64,000 bases of DNA from Pyropia yezoensis (taxonomy: Eukaryota > Rhodophyta > Bangiophyceae > Bangiales > Bangiaceae), in NCBI GenBank assembly GCA_009829735.1, contig CM020620.1, positions 24,836,020-24,900,019 of the forward strand, given 5' to 3'. The notes under the pieces are model-generated. The model searched no databases, had not been told where the DNA came from, and worked only from the letters and a program-made list of their open reading frames with translations. Every line of letters begins with the position of its first letter. Position 1 is the first letter of the stretch. The position numbers and the translations under genes were made by a program. Below are positions 41,474-52,515 of this stretch, in pieces.

Positions 41474-42060
41474 ATGTTTCAGGTCGTGCATCACTGGCCT
41501 AGAAGGGTTACAGGAACACGCCGTCATCTCTTCGGCTACGTTGGCGGCGGCTTCCGCCGCCTCACATCCTCGGATGCGACCCCCTCGCGCGCAGCCGCCG
41601 TGGCGGTCGCATCCAGAGCCGCCGCGGCCGCCGTTCTAGCCGCGTCGCACACCAGCCCATTCACGGTAAGTGTGGAGCGCGGGTGGGGGCCGCGGCGATG
41701 ACCACTGACGCGGCGGCGGCGGCTGCGGTGGCGGCAGCGGCGGTGGCCGCTGCAACGTTTGCGATAGCTGCTGCCACGGGCGGCGGCGCAACTGCGCACA
41801 AAATGGGAGGGGAGGCACATGACGGCCGGGAGGGGAGGGCTGTCACCGGCGTGCAGGGACGGCGGCTGACTGCGGGGGCTATGGTCGACGACGAGGCGCG
41901 CCGGAAGCTACAGCAGGTCCATTGCCGGCGGGAGACGGCGATCGCTGGCGGGGCGGCAGTCGTTAGCGGGGAGGGGGGACGCACCGGACAGGTGCGAGGG
42001 AACGTGAACGGGGAAGCAGACGAAAGGCCACAACGCTGCGTCACGAAGAGCCCCTCATGA
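41474..42060 (+). other. Possible small gene fragment, unrecognised
   Basis: A frame beginning MFQVVHHWPRR becomes Ala-rich and reaches a good donor, GTAAGTGTGG, at 41666. A second Ala/Gly-rich frame (MTTDAAAAAAVAAAAVAAAT ... GAMVDDEARRKLQQVHCRRE) follows to 42060. No acceptor joins them convincingly and no domain is seen. The rest of 41166-42509 shows nothing gene-like. Confidence 0.2.
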
Positions 42061-42509
42061 TTATATGCAGTGGTCCCCGCACATGTGGTGATGCGACATA
42101 AGGCCGTTACCACAGCACGTCACGTCACCAACGTCATGGGCCAGAGAGAACCAAGCGTAATCAACCCTAATCAGCGAAAACGTCCCAGATCTCGACCCCA
42201 CCGCCCGGGGAGGGCAGTGCCGTGGGGGAGCCATTCACGGGCGCGGCTGCCGGCAAGCCCGAGGCGCCCCCGTTGGCCACCCCCCCCACCGCGTCCACCC
42301 GAAAGACCAGGGGGAGAAGGCCCTGCTCAGAGATCATCCCGACGCCCCGCACCACCGGCGGCGCGCGGCACCCACCCAACAAACAAATTGCACGACAGCA
42401 CAGCAGCCCCAGCACGATCAGTATCCCCACAGCCCTACCAGTTCCCCGGGCCACCCCCCGCCTGCAGCTGGGCGACAGTTGACGCCACCGCCGGAAGAAC
42501 GTGAAGATG

Positions 42510-45095
42510 TCAAGAAGAGGCGCCCCGTCCACGCTTGGTCTGAGGCTTGCCAACGCTTCGCCGCCGCACGATGTTTGTGCCAAACAACGATTCCGCACAC
42601 ACCACGAATGTAGAAATAGTATTGCCGTACGCACTCTCCGCGGAGTCGGCGTCCACCACGATCACGCTCTCAACAGCAAACGTCGGTTTGCGGGTGCGCA
42701 AGTCCAGTTTTGGAGGCGCCTTCAAGCGCGTCGTTACAACGAGGGCAGTACGCCGCTCCCACTTCTTCCACAGCTCCGGTCCAAACAGCCCACGCAGAGA
42801 GGTGCAGGAATTGGCTATGTCCGCAGCCACCAGCCCACCGCTCTTGAACTGCACCGCCCTCGCCACGAGCTCGCCCTTCCGAGGCCCCCCTTTGGCCCCG
42901 CGCAAGCAACGCGTCAGGACGATGCCGTCGATCCCTTTAAAGGTGGAGCTCAACGGCCTCCAAACATGCCCAATCAGGTCCTCCTCAGAGTACTCCTCGA
43001 GCAGCTGCGGGATGGAAGAGAAGTAGACGATGCCACGACAACGGATCGACACGTCCAGGACAGCTCGGGACAGCCAGGGCGCTTGGCCCGTCAGGCGGTC
43101 AGGTGCGGGATACAGCTTCCGCATGGAGTACTGTTTGTACGGCAGGGGCCCGGACGCGTGGAGACAAGCATGGTTCCTGGAAAGCAGCGCCCGGCAGCAG
43201 CTCAGCATCACCTCCGTCCAAAGGAAAAGGTTTTCCCACGCCACAGGCACATCACCCACGAGTAGAGCGCGTCGCACCTCGTTGCACGCGGCATAGACCC
43301 CGCCATCATCTCCAGAGACGTCGATTTTAGTGGCCACCACCGAATCCTCTTGGTCATCCTCCTCTCCTTCGCCGTCCGCGTCCGTCGCCGCCTCCGAGTC
43401 CTTCAGTTCTTTCCTCCCGCCGCAGCTGTCCGGGGCAGGAAGTACGTCAATAGCAGCACCCACATTGGCCGACCGCGAGACCAGACGCTGCCTGATCGAC
43501 AGTGCCGCCAAAAAGAACGTCACAATGATGGTGGGGTTCCAAGACTTTAATATCCTACTTGACCGCTGCTGGAGAGCGCCCGTCCCAAAGACCGTGTTCC
43601 ACGATAGCTGCTCCGTGAGGATGCCAGACGAGGGTGCGTCGTAGTTAAGCAGCCCAACAGCCATCACCACCGGGTGCTGCGCCAAGATGTCGATGCTCTT
43701 CTTTGCAACGGATAGTTTGGTCGGGGCAAGGGCACCAAGGAGAGTAGAGAAGAAGCTGACACCGTCCGTCGACCCCTCGATAGCTCTGTCAAGGACGATG
43801 GCCGCCCGAGGATGGCCGAGGGTGAGCGTCGCGAGATGGCTGGCCACAGTTCCGACAGGCAGCAGCCGCCGTTGTCCCGTCGCAGTAGACCGCCGCAGCG
43901 CAACATTAAGGTCCAGGAGACGGAGACGTTGCTGGGCTCGTAGCTCCTCCAGAGGTATCAGAGGAATTACAACGACCTCTTCGACGGTTGACTGGGACCC
44001 CGTCAGCCGGCCACCTTGCCGCTCAGCAAAGCGCTCCTCAAACGCGGTCATCAACGGCCGGATGCGCAGCTCTTCACACCAATCACAGGTCTTCTTTCTC
44101 ACTGCCTCAGCCGTCTGCAAGGCAGCGTCTTCAGGTTGAACGTCGTCGTTCACTTCAGCGTCGGTGACGGACGCAGCGTCACGGCCCATCGACTCGACCT
44201 CGGTTGTCCATGCAGTGGCTGTCTCGGATGCGGTTGCTCCCGCGGCCGCCGTGGATGTTTCCGCCGTGGATTTGGGTGCCGCTGTATTCGACGTTGCTGA
44301 CAAGTGATCAATAGCAGATAGCAGCCTTGTCCTCGCCGGGATCGGCGCCTGAGAATCCGGTCCAGTCGCTCCTTCGCCACTGTCGTACATGAGCCTCAGC
44401 ACGTCCATGCCCCGCTTGCACCTCTGTCGCAGCGTCAGCAAGGCATCGCGCTCATCCTTAGGTAGAGAAGCGAGAGAGAGGTTTGGCAGCTCGTCAACGA
44501 GCAGGAGCCCACGCATGCCGTTCGCTGACGCCGGCAGCAGCCGAGCCTGCACGAGGGTGGTGGCGGTCGCTTTCACTGCAGCGACGCTTGTTCGTCCGTC
44601 GATCAGCATTTTCGACACGTCATCCCGGTACGTGCTGAATGTGTAGCCGGTGGTCCTAGGGTCCCAGGACTCCGCGTAGATGATGCGCAGGAGACCCGGT
44701 AAGCCCAAGTCAATCGCGGCAAGCACGTGGTCACCAATAGTGGCCTTGGTGATACCATTGAAGGACAGCACGTAGACGGGCAGACTTGCCCACCAGTCCA
44801 GCACCTCGGGGGTCAGCGACATAACCAGGTCCGGCTCCTCGATGACCGACAGAAGCAGCAGCAGCAGGAGCAGCGTCTTGCCTCGACCCGGCGGGCCCGT
44901 CACGAACCCCGTGGCACGGGCGTCATGCCGAAAGGAGTACAGCTTCCGTACAGCTGCAGGTACGAGATTGTCGCCAAAGCGCCTCTTGGACAGCCCTTCG
45001 CCATGCACCGGGTTGGGCGTAATGAAGAAACGCAGCTGTTTGGCCACATTCGTGACGGGCTCGGCGTGCAAGGGCGACGGGCCGCGGATGAGCCG
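42510..45095 (-). CDS. Crinkler-RHS-type P-loop NTPase with PD-(D/E)XK-like nuclease domain, main exon
   Basis: The 861-codon exon starts at 45095, after a splice acceptor GACATAG. Near its start is Walker A GPPGRGKT with a Leu-rich helix, and later Walker B GLLLVDELPN. A Ser/Thr/Ala-rich acidic insert follows (TAAPKSTAETSTAAAGATAS region), then more of the ATPase lobe (LATLTLGHPRAAIVLDRAIE). The C-terminal third shows an E...D...QFK pattern: EEYSEEDLIG, GIDGIVLTRC and ARAVQFKSGG, as in restriction-endonuclease-like folds. This order (NTPase, then nuclease-like domain) is that of Crinkler/RHS-type proteins, a class found in oomycetes, chytrids, kinetoplastids and algae and linked to mobile DNA. 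Identification rests on motifs only. It ends in a basic tail (RGRGASS). It is the only large non-retroelement gene in the right third. Confidence 0.55.
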   Translation of the reverse strand, partial: RLIRGPSPLHAEPVTNVAKQLRFFITPNPVHGEGLSKRRFGDNLVPAAVRKLYSFRHDARATGFVTGPPGRGKTLLLLLLLLSVIEEPDLVMSLTPEVLDWWASLPVYVLSFNGITKATIGDHVLAAIDLGLPGLLRIIYAESWDPRTTGYTFSTYRDDVSKMLIDGRTSVAAVKATATTLVQARLLPASANGMRGLLLVDELPNLSLASLPKDERDALLTLRQRCKRGMDVLRLMYDSGEGATGPDSQAPIPARTRLLSAIDHLSATSNTAAPKSTAETSTAAAGATASETATAWTTEVESMGRDAASVTDAEVNDDVQPEDAALQTAEAVRKKTCDWCEELRIRPLMTAFEERFAERQGGRLTGSQSTVEEVVVIPLIPLEELRAQQRLRLLDLNVALRRSTATGQRRLLPVGTVASHLATLTLGHPRAAIVLDRAIEGSTDGVSFFSTLLGALAPTKLSVAKKSIDILAQHPVVMAVGLLNYDAPSSGILTEQLSWNTVFGTGALQQRSSRILKSWNPTIIVTFFLAALSIRQRLVSRSANVGAAIDVLPAPDSCGGRKELKDSEAATDADGEGEEDDQEDSVVATKIDVSGDDGGVYAACNEVRRALLVGDVPVAWENLFLWTEVMLSCCRALLSRNHACLHASGPLPYKQYSMRKLYPAPDRLTGQAPWLSRAVLDVSIRCRGIVYFSSIPQLLEEYSEEDLIGHVWRPLSSTFKGIDGIVLTRCLRGAKGGPRKGELVARAVQFKSGGLVAADIANSCTSLRGLFGPELWKKWERRTALVVTTRLKAPPKLDLRTRKPTFAVESVIVVDADSAESAYGNTISTFVVCAESLFGTNIVRRRSVGKPQTKRGRGASS

Positions 45096-45248
45096 CTATG
45101 TCCATGTCCAAACAACGACAGCACGTAGGCAAGTACATGATGTACATGACAGGTCAGCAGGAGAGCCGTGCGACAAAAAAAAAGACAATGATAAACGAAT
45201 ACCAACCACAAGCAGAAAGCACAGTGGTGAGCAACCCCAAAAACGTAC

Positions 45249-46136
45249 CTGCGTGCGCTCCTGGGTCTGAAGCGAGTCCTTCATGCGATACAGGATCTTG
45301 AGAACGTCCCGGATGTGCGCCTGGTCCTCCCGGAGGACCTCCTGAACGACGGAGTAGGCTTCGCTTTGACGAAGGGCACGAGCCTTGTCCCATCCACTCT
45401 GGTCTGGCGGGACTAGAGCAGGGTCTCGGTCATCCCGCTCCGACGCTGCAGCCTTCGGCTGCTCTCGCACCGACTTCAGCTGCTCTCGCACCGCCGTCAG
45501 CTGCTCTCGCACCGCCTTCAGCTGAGACTCTTTCACCTTGATCTGGGTGCTCACAAAGCGCACATCACAAGCCATCATCTCGGACGTGCTCATGGCGTGG
45601 AAGGTCTCATCCAGGTCCTTCTACAGCATGCGGAGGCGGCCGATGACGAGGGACTTGTCCTCTCTTAGGTCGGTCACTCCGGCCAAGGTGTCCTTCCACG
45701 CACGCTCAACCACGGCTCGATCAGACCTGGTCCTGTCGAGCTGCTTCGGATCTCGACCTTTGTCAGCCTGCTGAACGGCAGCACCCTGTAGCTCCACGAG
45801 CAAGGCCTTGATGTCCATCTGCAGCTCCTCAAGCTCCTTCTCCTTCTCGGTTGCCGCCGTGGAGACCGACTGCAGCGTGTGTGCCATCGTGGTCATGACA
45901 GAGATGCCCGCTTTGGGCACAGACAGGCCAGAAGACAGGCCGGCGTCCAATCCAGCGACGTACGCACGGCGCGCCAGAGGGATGCGCGGCACATGTCGGC
46001 CTGGAAGACCACGCAGACGTGAGGCAGGACTAGAAGGTAAACAGGTCCCGGGTAGCAACTGACGTCCTCTGGATGTATAGAGGACGCCGCCGGCAGGCGC
46101 AACTAACGCTTGCAGGCAGTGCACCATGCTGCACAC
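45249..46136 (-). other. Upstream coiled-coil coding region of the NTPase-nuclease gene
   Basis: Joined to the main exon through a clear intron, 45096-45248 (153 nt): the exon ends CGCACGCAG, the intron starts GTACGTTT and ends ACATAG, phase 0. The encoded sequence is helical, with a 7-residue repeat (KAVREQL, TAVREQL, KSVREQP) and EKEKELEELQMDIKALLVEL, which predicts a coiled coil where Crinklers have a header region. This part does not read as one uninterrupted frame (about one break), so the gene may be a decaying copy. The true start is not resolved. Confidence 0.5.
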
Positions 46137-47420
46137 GGACCGAGGGAGACCAAAAGAAAAAAGAAAAACCGGAGACGCGAGGCTGTGGGGGACACGGTTG
46201 AAGACCAGTCAGTCGCTGCGACGGTTATGTTGGGACCAGCGGCAGCGAGAATCACAATAGCAGACGACGTGACGTATCCAGTGACGGCGATAGGCCTTCG
46301 CTGTGAGGCACCACAACATGTGATACCTCTGTCTCTCGCGCGCAAAACGCTTGGTGCTCACGGTCACCCACCTCCCAATCATCATACGTGTACAAGCGGC
46401 TGCAGAGGCAGCTGGAAGCCACAAGCAGCCAGTCTTGGGCCGCAGCGGTCCACGCGGGTGGGATCGGCCCTGCGTGGACGAAAGCATCGGCGGACAAAGG
46501 AGACTGTGGAGTATGGCGACGGCCGCCGAGGCCCGCCCACCGGAAGTGAGGCAAAGGCAGGGTACACTTGTAGGGGCCGCGTGCGGTTGTAGGCTTTGTG
46601 AGCTGCGCCGCGGGCGGGCGCCGGTGGCGGCATCAGAAGCGTCGGCTTTGAGGGACACTCCGTGGTGGGCGCCCATCCGCGGGGAGGGCAAGGGACTGGC
46701 GGGAGGTGGCTGGGTCGGCTTTTTCCCCATGCCAGGGAGTCGTTTGTGGGACAATCAGAGACGTTCATTGGCCAACTCACTGCAGAAAAGCCATGGGTGG
46801 AATATATTTCGCCAACCAGTGTGGCCGCGCCCCCTGCGCCGTCTCCCCGTTGGCTATCTCCCCATGCCTTGGGGCGAAAATATTTGGGTTTGAATATGCT
46901 TTCTGGACGCGTTCGGCGAAAATGACATAACTACAGTATTCAGTTATTCATTCGCAGTAAGTCGAAAAACGGCGCCCTACTGGCAATCACATTTGTTTTC
47001 CAGTTGCAACAACACCTGTCGTCCGCCCCAGAGAAGCGCCGCCTCGCACCCGCCCCGCCCCCATCCCCGCCCCCGCCTGATGCTGCAGTACATGGCCCTC
47101 GTGGCCATGGCCGTGTGGAACGGACCGACCAACGCTTGGGAGCGATCATCTGCGGGTGACTCGGACATCTGGGGGAGCCACTCGTCGCCATCCGCATAGC
47201 TGAGTCATCGGCTAGGCGCGCCGGTGGCGTGGAAAGGTAATGGCGCTCACCCGCTGTGAGACGTCAGCGGGGCTCCTGAGTGGATCGCCTCGTGTCGCCG
47301 TGTGTGGAATTTAAATGAGTTGTTTGCGTCTGGGGCTGGGAGGGTGGCCCTACCCAACAGCGGCACCACCGCCAAGAATTCAGAAAGCCCCTCTATGCGG
47401 GGGGCAGCGCGTCAACAAAG
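46137..47420. other. Intergenic DNA, no gene seen
   Basis: Mixed composition; 46790-46960 is locally AT-richer. Open frames are short and overlapping on both strands without motifs. It ends at the R1 copy C LTR. Confidence 0.5.
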
Positions 47421-47781
47421 TGTAGCAATATGGATGACCATATTGTTACCCTGATATAGGGGGGCTACTTCTAACCCTTAACTTTCAATTTGAGAGTCCG
47501 TACTGGTCACGGTATCTATAAGTTACGTATGACCAGAGAGACTTGCATCTTGGGGTGGAGGGTAGTTAGTAGTGTCTCCGAGGGTTTATAACGAGGGGCC
47601 GGCGGCGAATCCACCGCCGGCCATGGTAGAACAACAAACCCCTCCCATTTGGGCTCCCATCTTGGTCCCGTGGCTTGCGCTCCAAAGACAGCAACCTTGG
47701 CCTCCCGGTGACGTTGGTGCCGATCCCCCTTGGTGAGTGTTCCCTGAGAGTGGACGTGCAGCGGATACCTATTGTGCTACA
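47421..47781 (+). repeat. R1 LTR, copy C (361 bp)
   Basis: TGTAGCAATATGG ... TGCTACA, with a slightly different first 40 bp from copies A and B (ATGACCATATTGTTACCC). Confidence 0.9.
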
Positions 47782-49480
47782 TTGGTGGAGCAGCAGGGGA
47801 CGGGTTTCCGTCACCCTGGTGGTGACGCCGTCTTCGGCCCTGGCACACGGATAGGGATCCGGTCCTTTTCTTGTACTCGTGGTGCTGCGATCTGGTTGAC
47901 TGTGTTGAGTGGTTGCGCTTGACTGCGATCTACTGTTACTCTCCTCCAACTACCCCCTCGCTCTCTTATTCGTGGTGACTGTTACGTCGGTTGACTGATT
48001 GTGACGATGTCTACCCAAGAGACGGGGAACGTTCAAGATGACGGATCGGCGTCGACGCCGACCCCGGAGCTGAACCCGGGGACCGGGATCGGTAACCCGA
48101 TCGACAACATTGAGACGCCGACGCTCTCCGGTGCCGGATCGACGTTTGGTACAGCACGGACGGCCGCGGGCGGCGGACCGCCTCAACCGTCCTCTGCCGA
48201 CCGCACTCCGCCGCCACCTTCACCAGGGGACTCCCTGATGGCATCATTGGCTCGCATCGAAGCCCGGTTCACCGGGCTCGACGTCCGTCAAGAGCGTACG
48301 GAGGACGCAATGGCTGTGCTGATGTCAACGCGCCACACGACGGTACCCCGTCGTGTTCCTCCCACACCGCTACGGTTCGAACCGGCCGGATTACTTTCGG
48401 AGTCCACCAGGGTCGAACCCGGTGTTGCTACTCCTGGACAACCCCCGGACACGGCGGGTTATGGATCCGGCTCGTCAGCCGAGTTGGAACGTAGCCATAC
48501 GGAGCGCTACGCTCGGAGCACCCAGAGCGGGCTCCGTGGACATGGTCCGGCGGATACTTACGCCGTATCAGAGTCGGCGATGGGGGGAGGCGGTACCGTA
48601 TCGCAGTACTCCCCCGACGACGGAAGCCAAGCAACTCGGGTACCCGAGGCGCCGACGCCGGAAGTTCCAGTGTCACTGATGCAAGCGATGACAGCGCAGG
48701 CTACTGCGAGCTTACTGAAGCGGATGGAGTCCGATGAGTTTACTCATCAACTGGCCAAACGACTGGATATCCAGGACGCGGACACGGAGATTGTCAACGA
48801 AGTCTTCAGGTCGGTACTGACTCCTGAACGTTATCGTTTGGAAGACCGATCCACAACCGTGTCGGAATCAATGCGTACTACCTCGCACCGAGCGATCCGC
48901 TCTATGCAGACCCTTATGAAGGGAGTCCCTATGTTCGGGGGCCCGAACGGACGCCCGTTGGCAGTCATTGGCTTCCTGACTAGCTTCAAGGCAGCCGCAG
49001 ACAAGGCACTCGTCAACGAGGGGCTAGCTCTGGAGATCCTCCCGTTCTTTATTGACGAACGGGTACGAGGCATCCTCCGCCAGGCATCCCCGATGCCGGG
49101 AATGAGGGTCGCAGCCACCCCCGTGGATTACCGTGGTATACTGAAGGAGCTACTTAGCAGGTACCTCAGTGAGGACAAGTGCGAAGACCACTATCGGGCC
49201 CTCGGCACCGCCACCGCCCAGTCCTGGGAGGATGAGGAGATGTTCGGACGCCGGATCCAAGAGCTCGACTAGGAGCTTGGGAAGCTCCTCGGCGAAGGGG
49301 AGCTACGGGCCATCCTGTTCGCAGGAGTACCCAACCATGTGCGGATATCCGCATGGGGAGCCAACACGGCACGGAAGAACTTCAGTCGACTGATGCACAT
49401 GTGCAAGTCCCTGGGGGACGCGTACCGGGTGCTACACCCGGAATGTGCCTTGGCCCCGAAGCCCAAGGGTGAGGGAGGCA
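47421..49480 (+). mobile_element. R1 copy C: LTR plus partial gag, interrupted by R2
   Basis: LTR 47421-47781, primer-binding site TTGGTGGAGCAG, and gag from about 48001. It is a few per cent diverged from copies A and B, hence an independent insertion. Gag homology stops at 49480, and a different element (R2) starts at 49481. The gag is broken in about one or two places and lacks its CCHC end; the rest of the element is not found in the window. Confidence 0.8.
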
Positions 49481-50239
49481 TGAGGTATAAACTCGATCCT
49501 CTCAGACACGTGTCAATATCCCTCGGAGAAAAGGGACAGGTAACACAGAAAGGGGAACTACGAGAATGGTATGCCTGATGCCTCACGTGCCTGCTCGCAG
49601 AGCAAACAGATACGCACGGTAGTGCGCACGGGGAAGAGGAAAGCAAACGCGCAGTTGTCTTTTTCCTGAGGGCGCGGGCCAAGGGCGCCTCGCTGTCCCT
49701 CTTAACGTGCATCTGGGGGAGCCTCGGCACGTTGGCGAAGTAGCCCCCCCATACCCCCGAGTGGCCCCGACCCGAGTCTAACCTCGTCAGGTCGGGGGCC
49801 ACTATCACTACTAATTCTATTCCCACTCACTAATCTCACACTCAAATTCTCTCAAATCAAGTCCCTCACAAGTATACAAAAACCCATCAGAAATCCCTCT
49901 CTCACGTGTGGGTAGCGTAGTCCACCGCATCCCTGTGCCGGGCAGTGGCCACGGCCGCCAATTATCACCACACGGCGGGCGTGTTCAGGCACCTGGTGCC
50001 CTCTGGTCGCAGTCCCGGGTCGGCGCCAAGTCGGGGCCAGGGATGCTACATAGCTCCCTCCCTAATTTGGCACATCCTCGGGCGGAACCAGGTGCCACCG
50101 TGCACAGCCCCGAGCACGTCCACACCGGTGCCGAGGTCGAGCGTCTTCACCCCGAGCACGATCACCTGCCCGAATCCTGCCCCCCCCCCCCCCTTCCTCC
50201 TTCACCTTGACCCTCCCGTTCCCCCGCATTCTGGACGTC

Positions 50240-52358
50240 ATGCCCAGTTTCGAGATCCGAGTTGGGCCCGCGGCTCCGGCGGCGAGTGTTGCAGAGGAGA
50301 GCTCGGGCGGCCGTGCCCTTCCCTTGCCTCCGGTTCCTCGGGTGTCGGTGCCGGCGTCGGTCGCCACGGCGGAGGCGGATCGAGTTCCCCCGGCTTCTGC
50401 GTCGCGCCCGGTCGAGACCCCCCCGGCGGGTCTCCCGGAGATGCTTCTTGGGCAGGATCCTCTGGCGGGCCGGCGCTACTCTACGGTGGTCGGCGACGCC
50501 AGCGCGGCCCAGTGCCAACAGGATTGCCTGGTCATCTGGCGCGAGGAACTCGAGCGCGGAGTCTTGACGGAGATGGACAAGACTCGTCTCCATGCGGCGG
50601 ACCAGATGCGTCTGGCTCAAGACCGCTCAAAGAGCTTCTCGGGTTCCTCTTGGGTTGCTCGCCTGGAAGATCTCCCCTTCGCGCTGGTGCTGGATCTTCC
50701 ATTGACCGAGCGTCGCGTGTCTGCGTCGGTTCTCCGGTGGCCGGAGAAGGAAGCGTACGTCCACCGGGCGCTCAAGGTCTGGGACAAGGCGCTCAAGGGG
50801 TCGGGGAGCCTGAATTGTGATTCCCGTCCGAGCATGGTCGCTCTGGAGCCGCCTTTCTTGACCCGGAAGTACTCCATGTTGTCGCCGGCGCGGGAGCAAG
50901 GCGAGCGGCGCGGGCGCCAGCGTGACTACATCGTGAGCTGCAACCATCAAGAGTTCTGGAAACTGGACATGGCCAACCGGGCGGCGTACTACCCCAAGGT
51001 CATCCCGCAGCAGCAGGAAGTCGATGTCCCGGTCGGGTTCGCTCCGTCCAGCATCCCCGTCACCTGGTACTTTTTGGACGCCTTGACTCAGACGTCGATC
51101 AAGGGCTTCTTCCATTCCATCCGGTACATGATGTACATCTCCCAGATGACGGTCTTGGCGGCCAACCACTGGCTCCACAAGGTCTAGGTGTCTAGCCGGC
51201 TCTGGCTTCTCCCCGACCTCCTGATGGTCTGGATCGTCGACAAGTTGACCGTCGACTTCCTGTGCAGCCAGGACGAGGAGTACAAGGAGCTCTTCCAGGC
51301 GGTGATTGACTTCCGGCGTCAGCTCCCTGTGCATGACCGAAGCTTCTTGAACGCGATCGCCGACCAGAACAGCCCGCGTCGGGATGGCTCGGGTTGGGTG
51401 CAGGTGGTCTACCAGTCTGCTCCGGCCAAGGTGCAGCTGGCAACGCCGCTGCCGGCGTGGCCGCAGCTAGGCAGCCTTCCTGCTCCGGTCGCCCTCGATC
51501 TCCCGCCAACTGGGCCGCCGGTACAAGAGTCGGGATGGGCCGCGGCGGTCGGTCGGACTTCTGCGGCGGCTCCACTTCCTCCAGTTGCGACTGTCGCCCC
51601 AGTGGCCTTTCCTGAACCGTCGCCGGTGCGTTTGCGCCCCGCTCTGGCTGTTCCGGTACTTCAAGCTCCTCCGGCACCGCGCTTGTCTCCAGGGAGTCCT
51701 GGCGTGGCCGTCCGGTCGCCGACTACTCCGGCCGTTCCTCCTCGGGCGCCTCCTTCACCTGGCGGCGGCCCTGTGCCCACGCCTTAGTTGGGGGCTCCGG
51801 CTTCCGGGGCCATTGCTAACCGTCCGGTGGTGGCAAACTCGGGTCGGTTCGAGATCCCGGCGCCGACTGTGCGCCTTTCCCGCTTTCGGGTTGCCTGACT
51901 GGTACCTGAACCGAGGTAGCCCGATGTGCGACCAGTATGACGTCGGCATGATTGAGGACCAGCTGGGTCGTCTTCCGGTGCTGGTCGAAGGCGTCGGGTC
52001 TTCCTTGGTTCTGGGCACATATGCCAGCGTCTTGAACGACGTGGTCGACCGGGTATTTGCTTGCGCGGACAGCCGCCAGATGTCGGACAGCCCGGTAGTT
52101 GGTAAACTTCTGGCGACCTTGACGCGCCATGGCTTGGCCCAGCAGTGGTCGGAGACCTTCACTAGCTTCCAGGGGTGCCGACAGGTATATCTGGATGAGC
52201 GGGAGCGCCCGGAAACTACCGGTACTGCTCCGGTGGCGTCATACGTGGAAGCGCCTCGCTCACCGCACTACGTCATCCCGCCTTCCTGTGGGTCCCGTCG
52301 TGCCGCGGAGGCGGCACTGGAGGACGCTCCTGCGGCGCAGCGTCCACGCCGGGAGTAA
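50240..52358 (+). pseudogene. X1: extra ORF on the strand opposite to R2 pol
   Basis: Starts at the ATG at 50240 (MPSFEIRVGP) and converges on the integrase with a gap of 157 bp. The N-terminal 110 residues are Pro/Ala/Ser-rich and disordered. The next 250 residues are globular (RKYSMLSPAREQGERRG, DYIVSCNHQEFWKLDMANRA, IPVTWYFLDAL, MMYISQMTVLAANHWLHKV), then a second region (VDKLTVDFLCSQDEEYKELF) and a Pro-rich tail. It has the same architecture and position as X2 and X3. No known domain is recognised. It looks broken in about one or two places. Confidence 0.6.
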
Positions 52359-52515
52359 TTCTTGGAGGCAAGGAGGATGAGAGTCTAGGGAGCAGTGAGG
52401 AGGGAAGAGGCGGAGAGAAGGGGTGCTCGAGCGGGTGCTTGTTTTTCTTGATAGTTCCATGCTTGCATTGCGTGTTTTCCTTGATACACCCGTTCCCTTT
52501 TTTTCAATCTCCTTG

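Noticed and set aside
49481-49868. Firm assignment of the R2 3' LTR
   Set aside because: TGAGG...CCTCA ends and the exact break in R1-C gag fit, but no polypurine tract adjoins 49868 and no second copy is present, so it is kept tentative.
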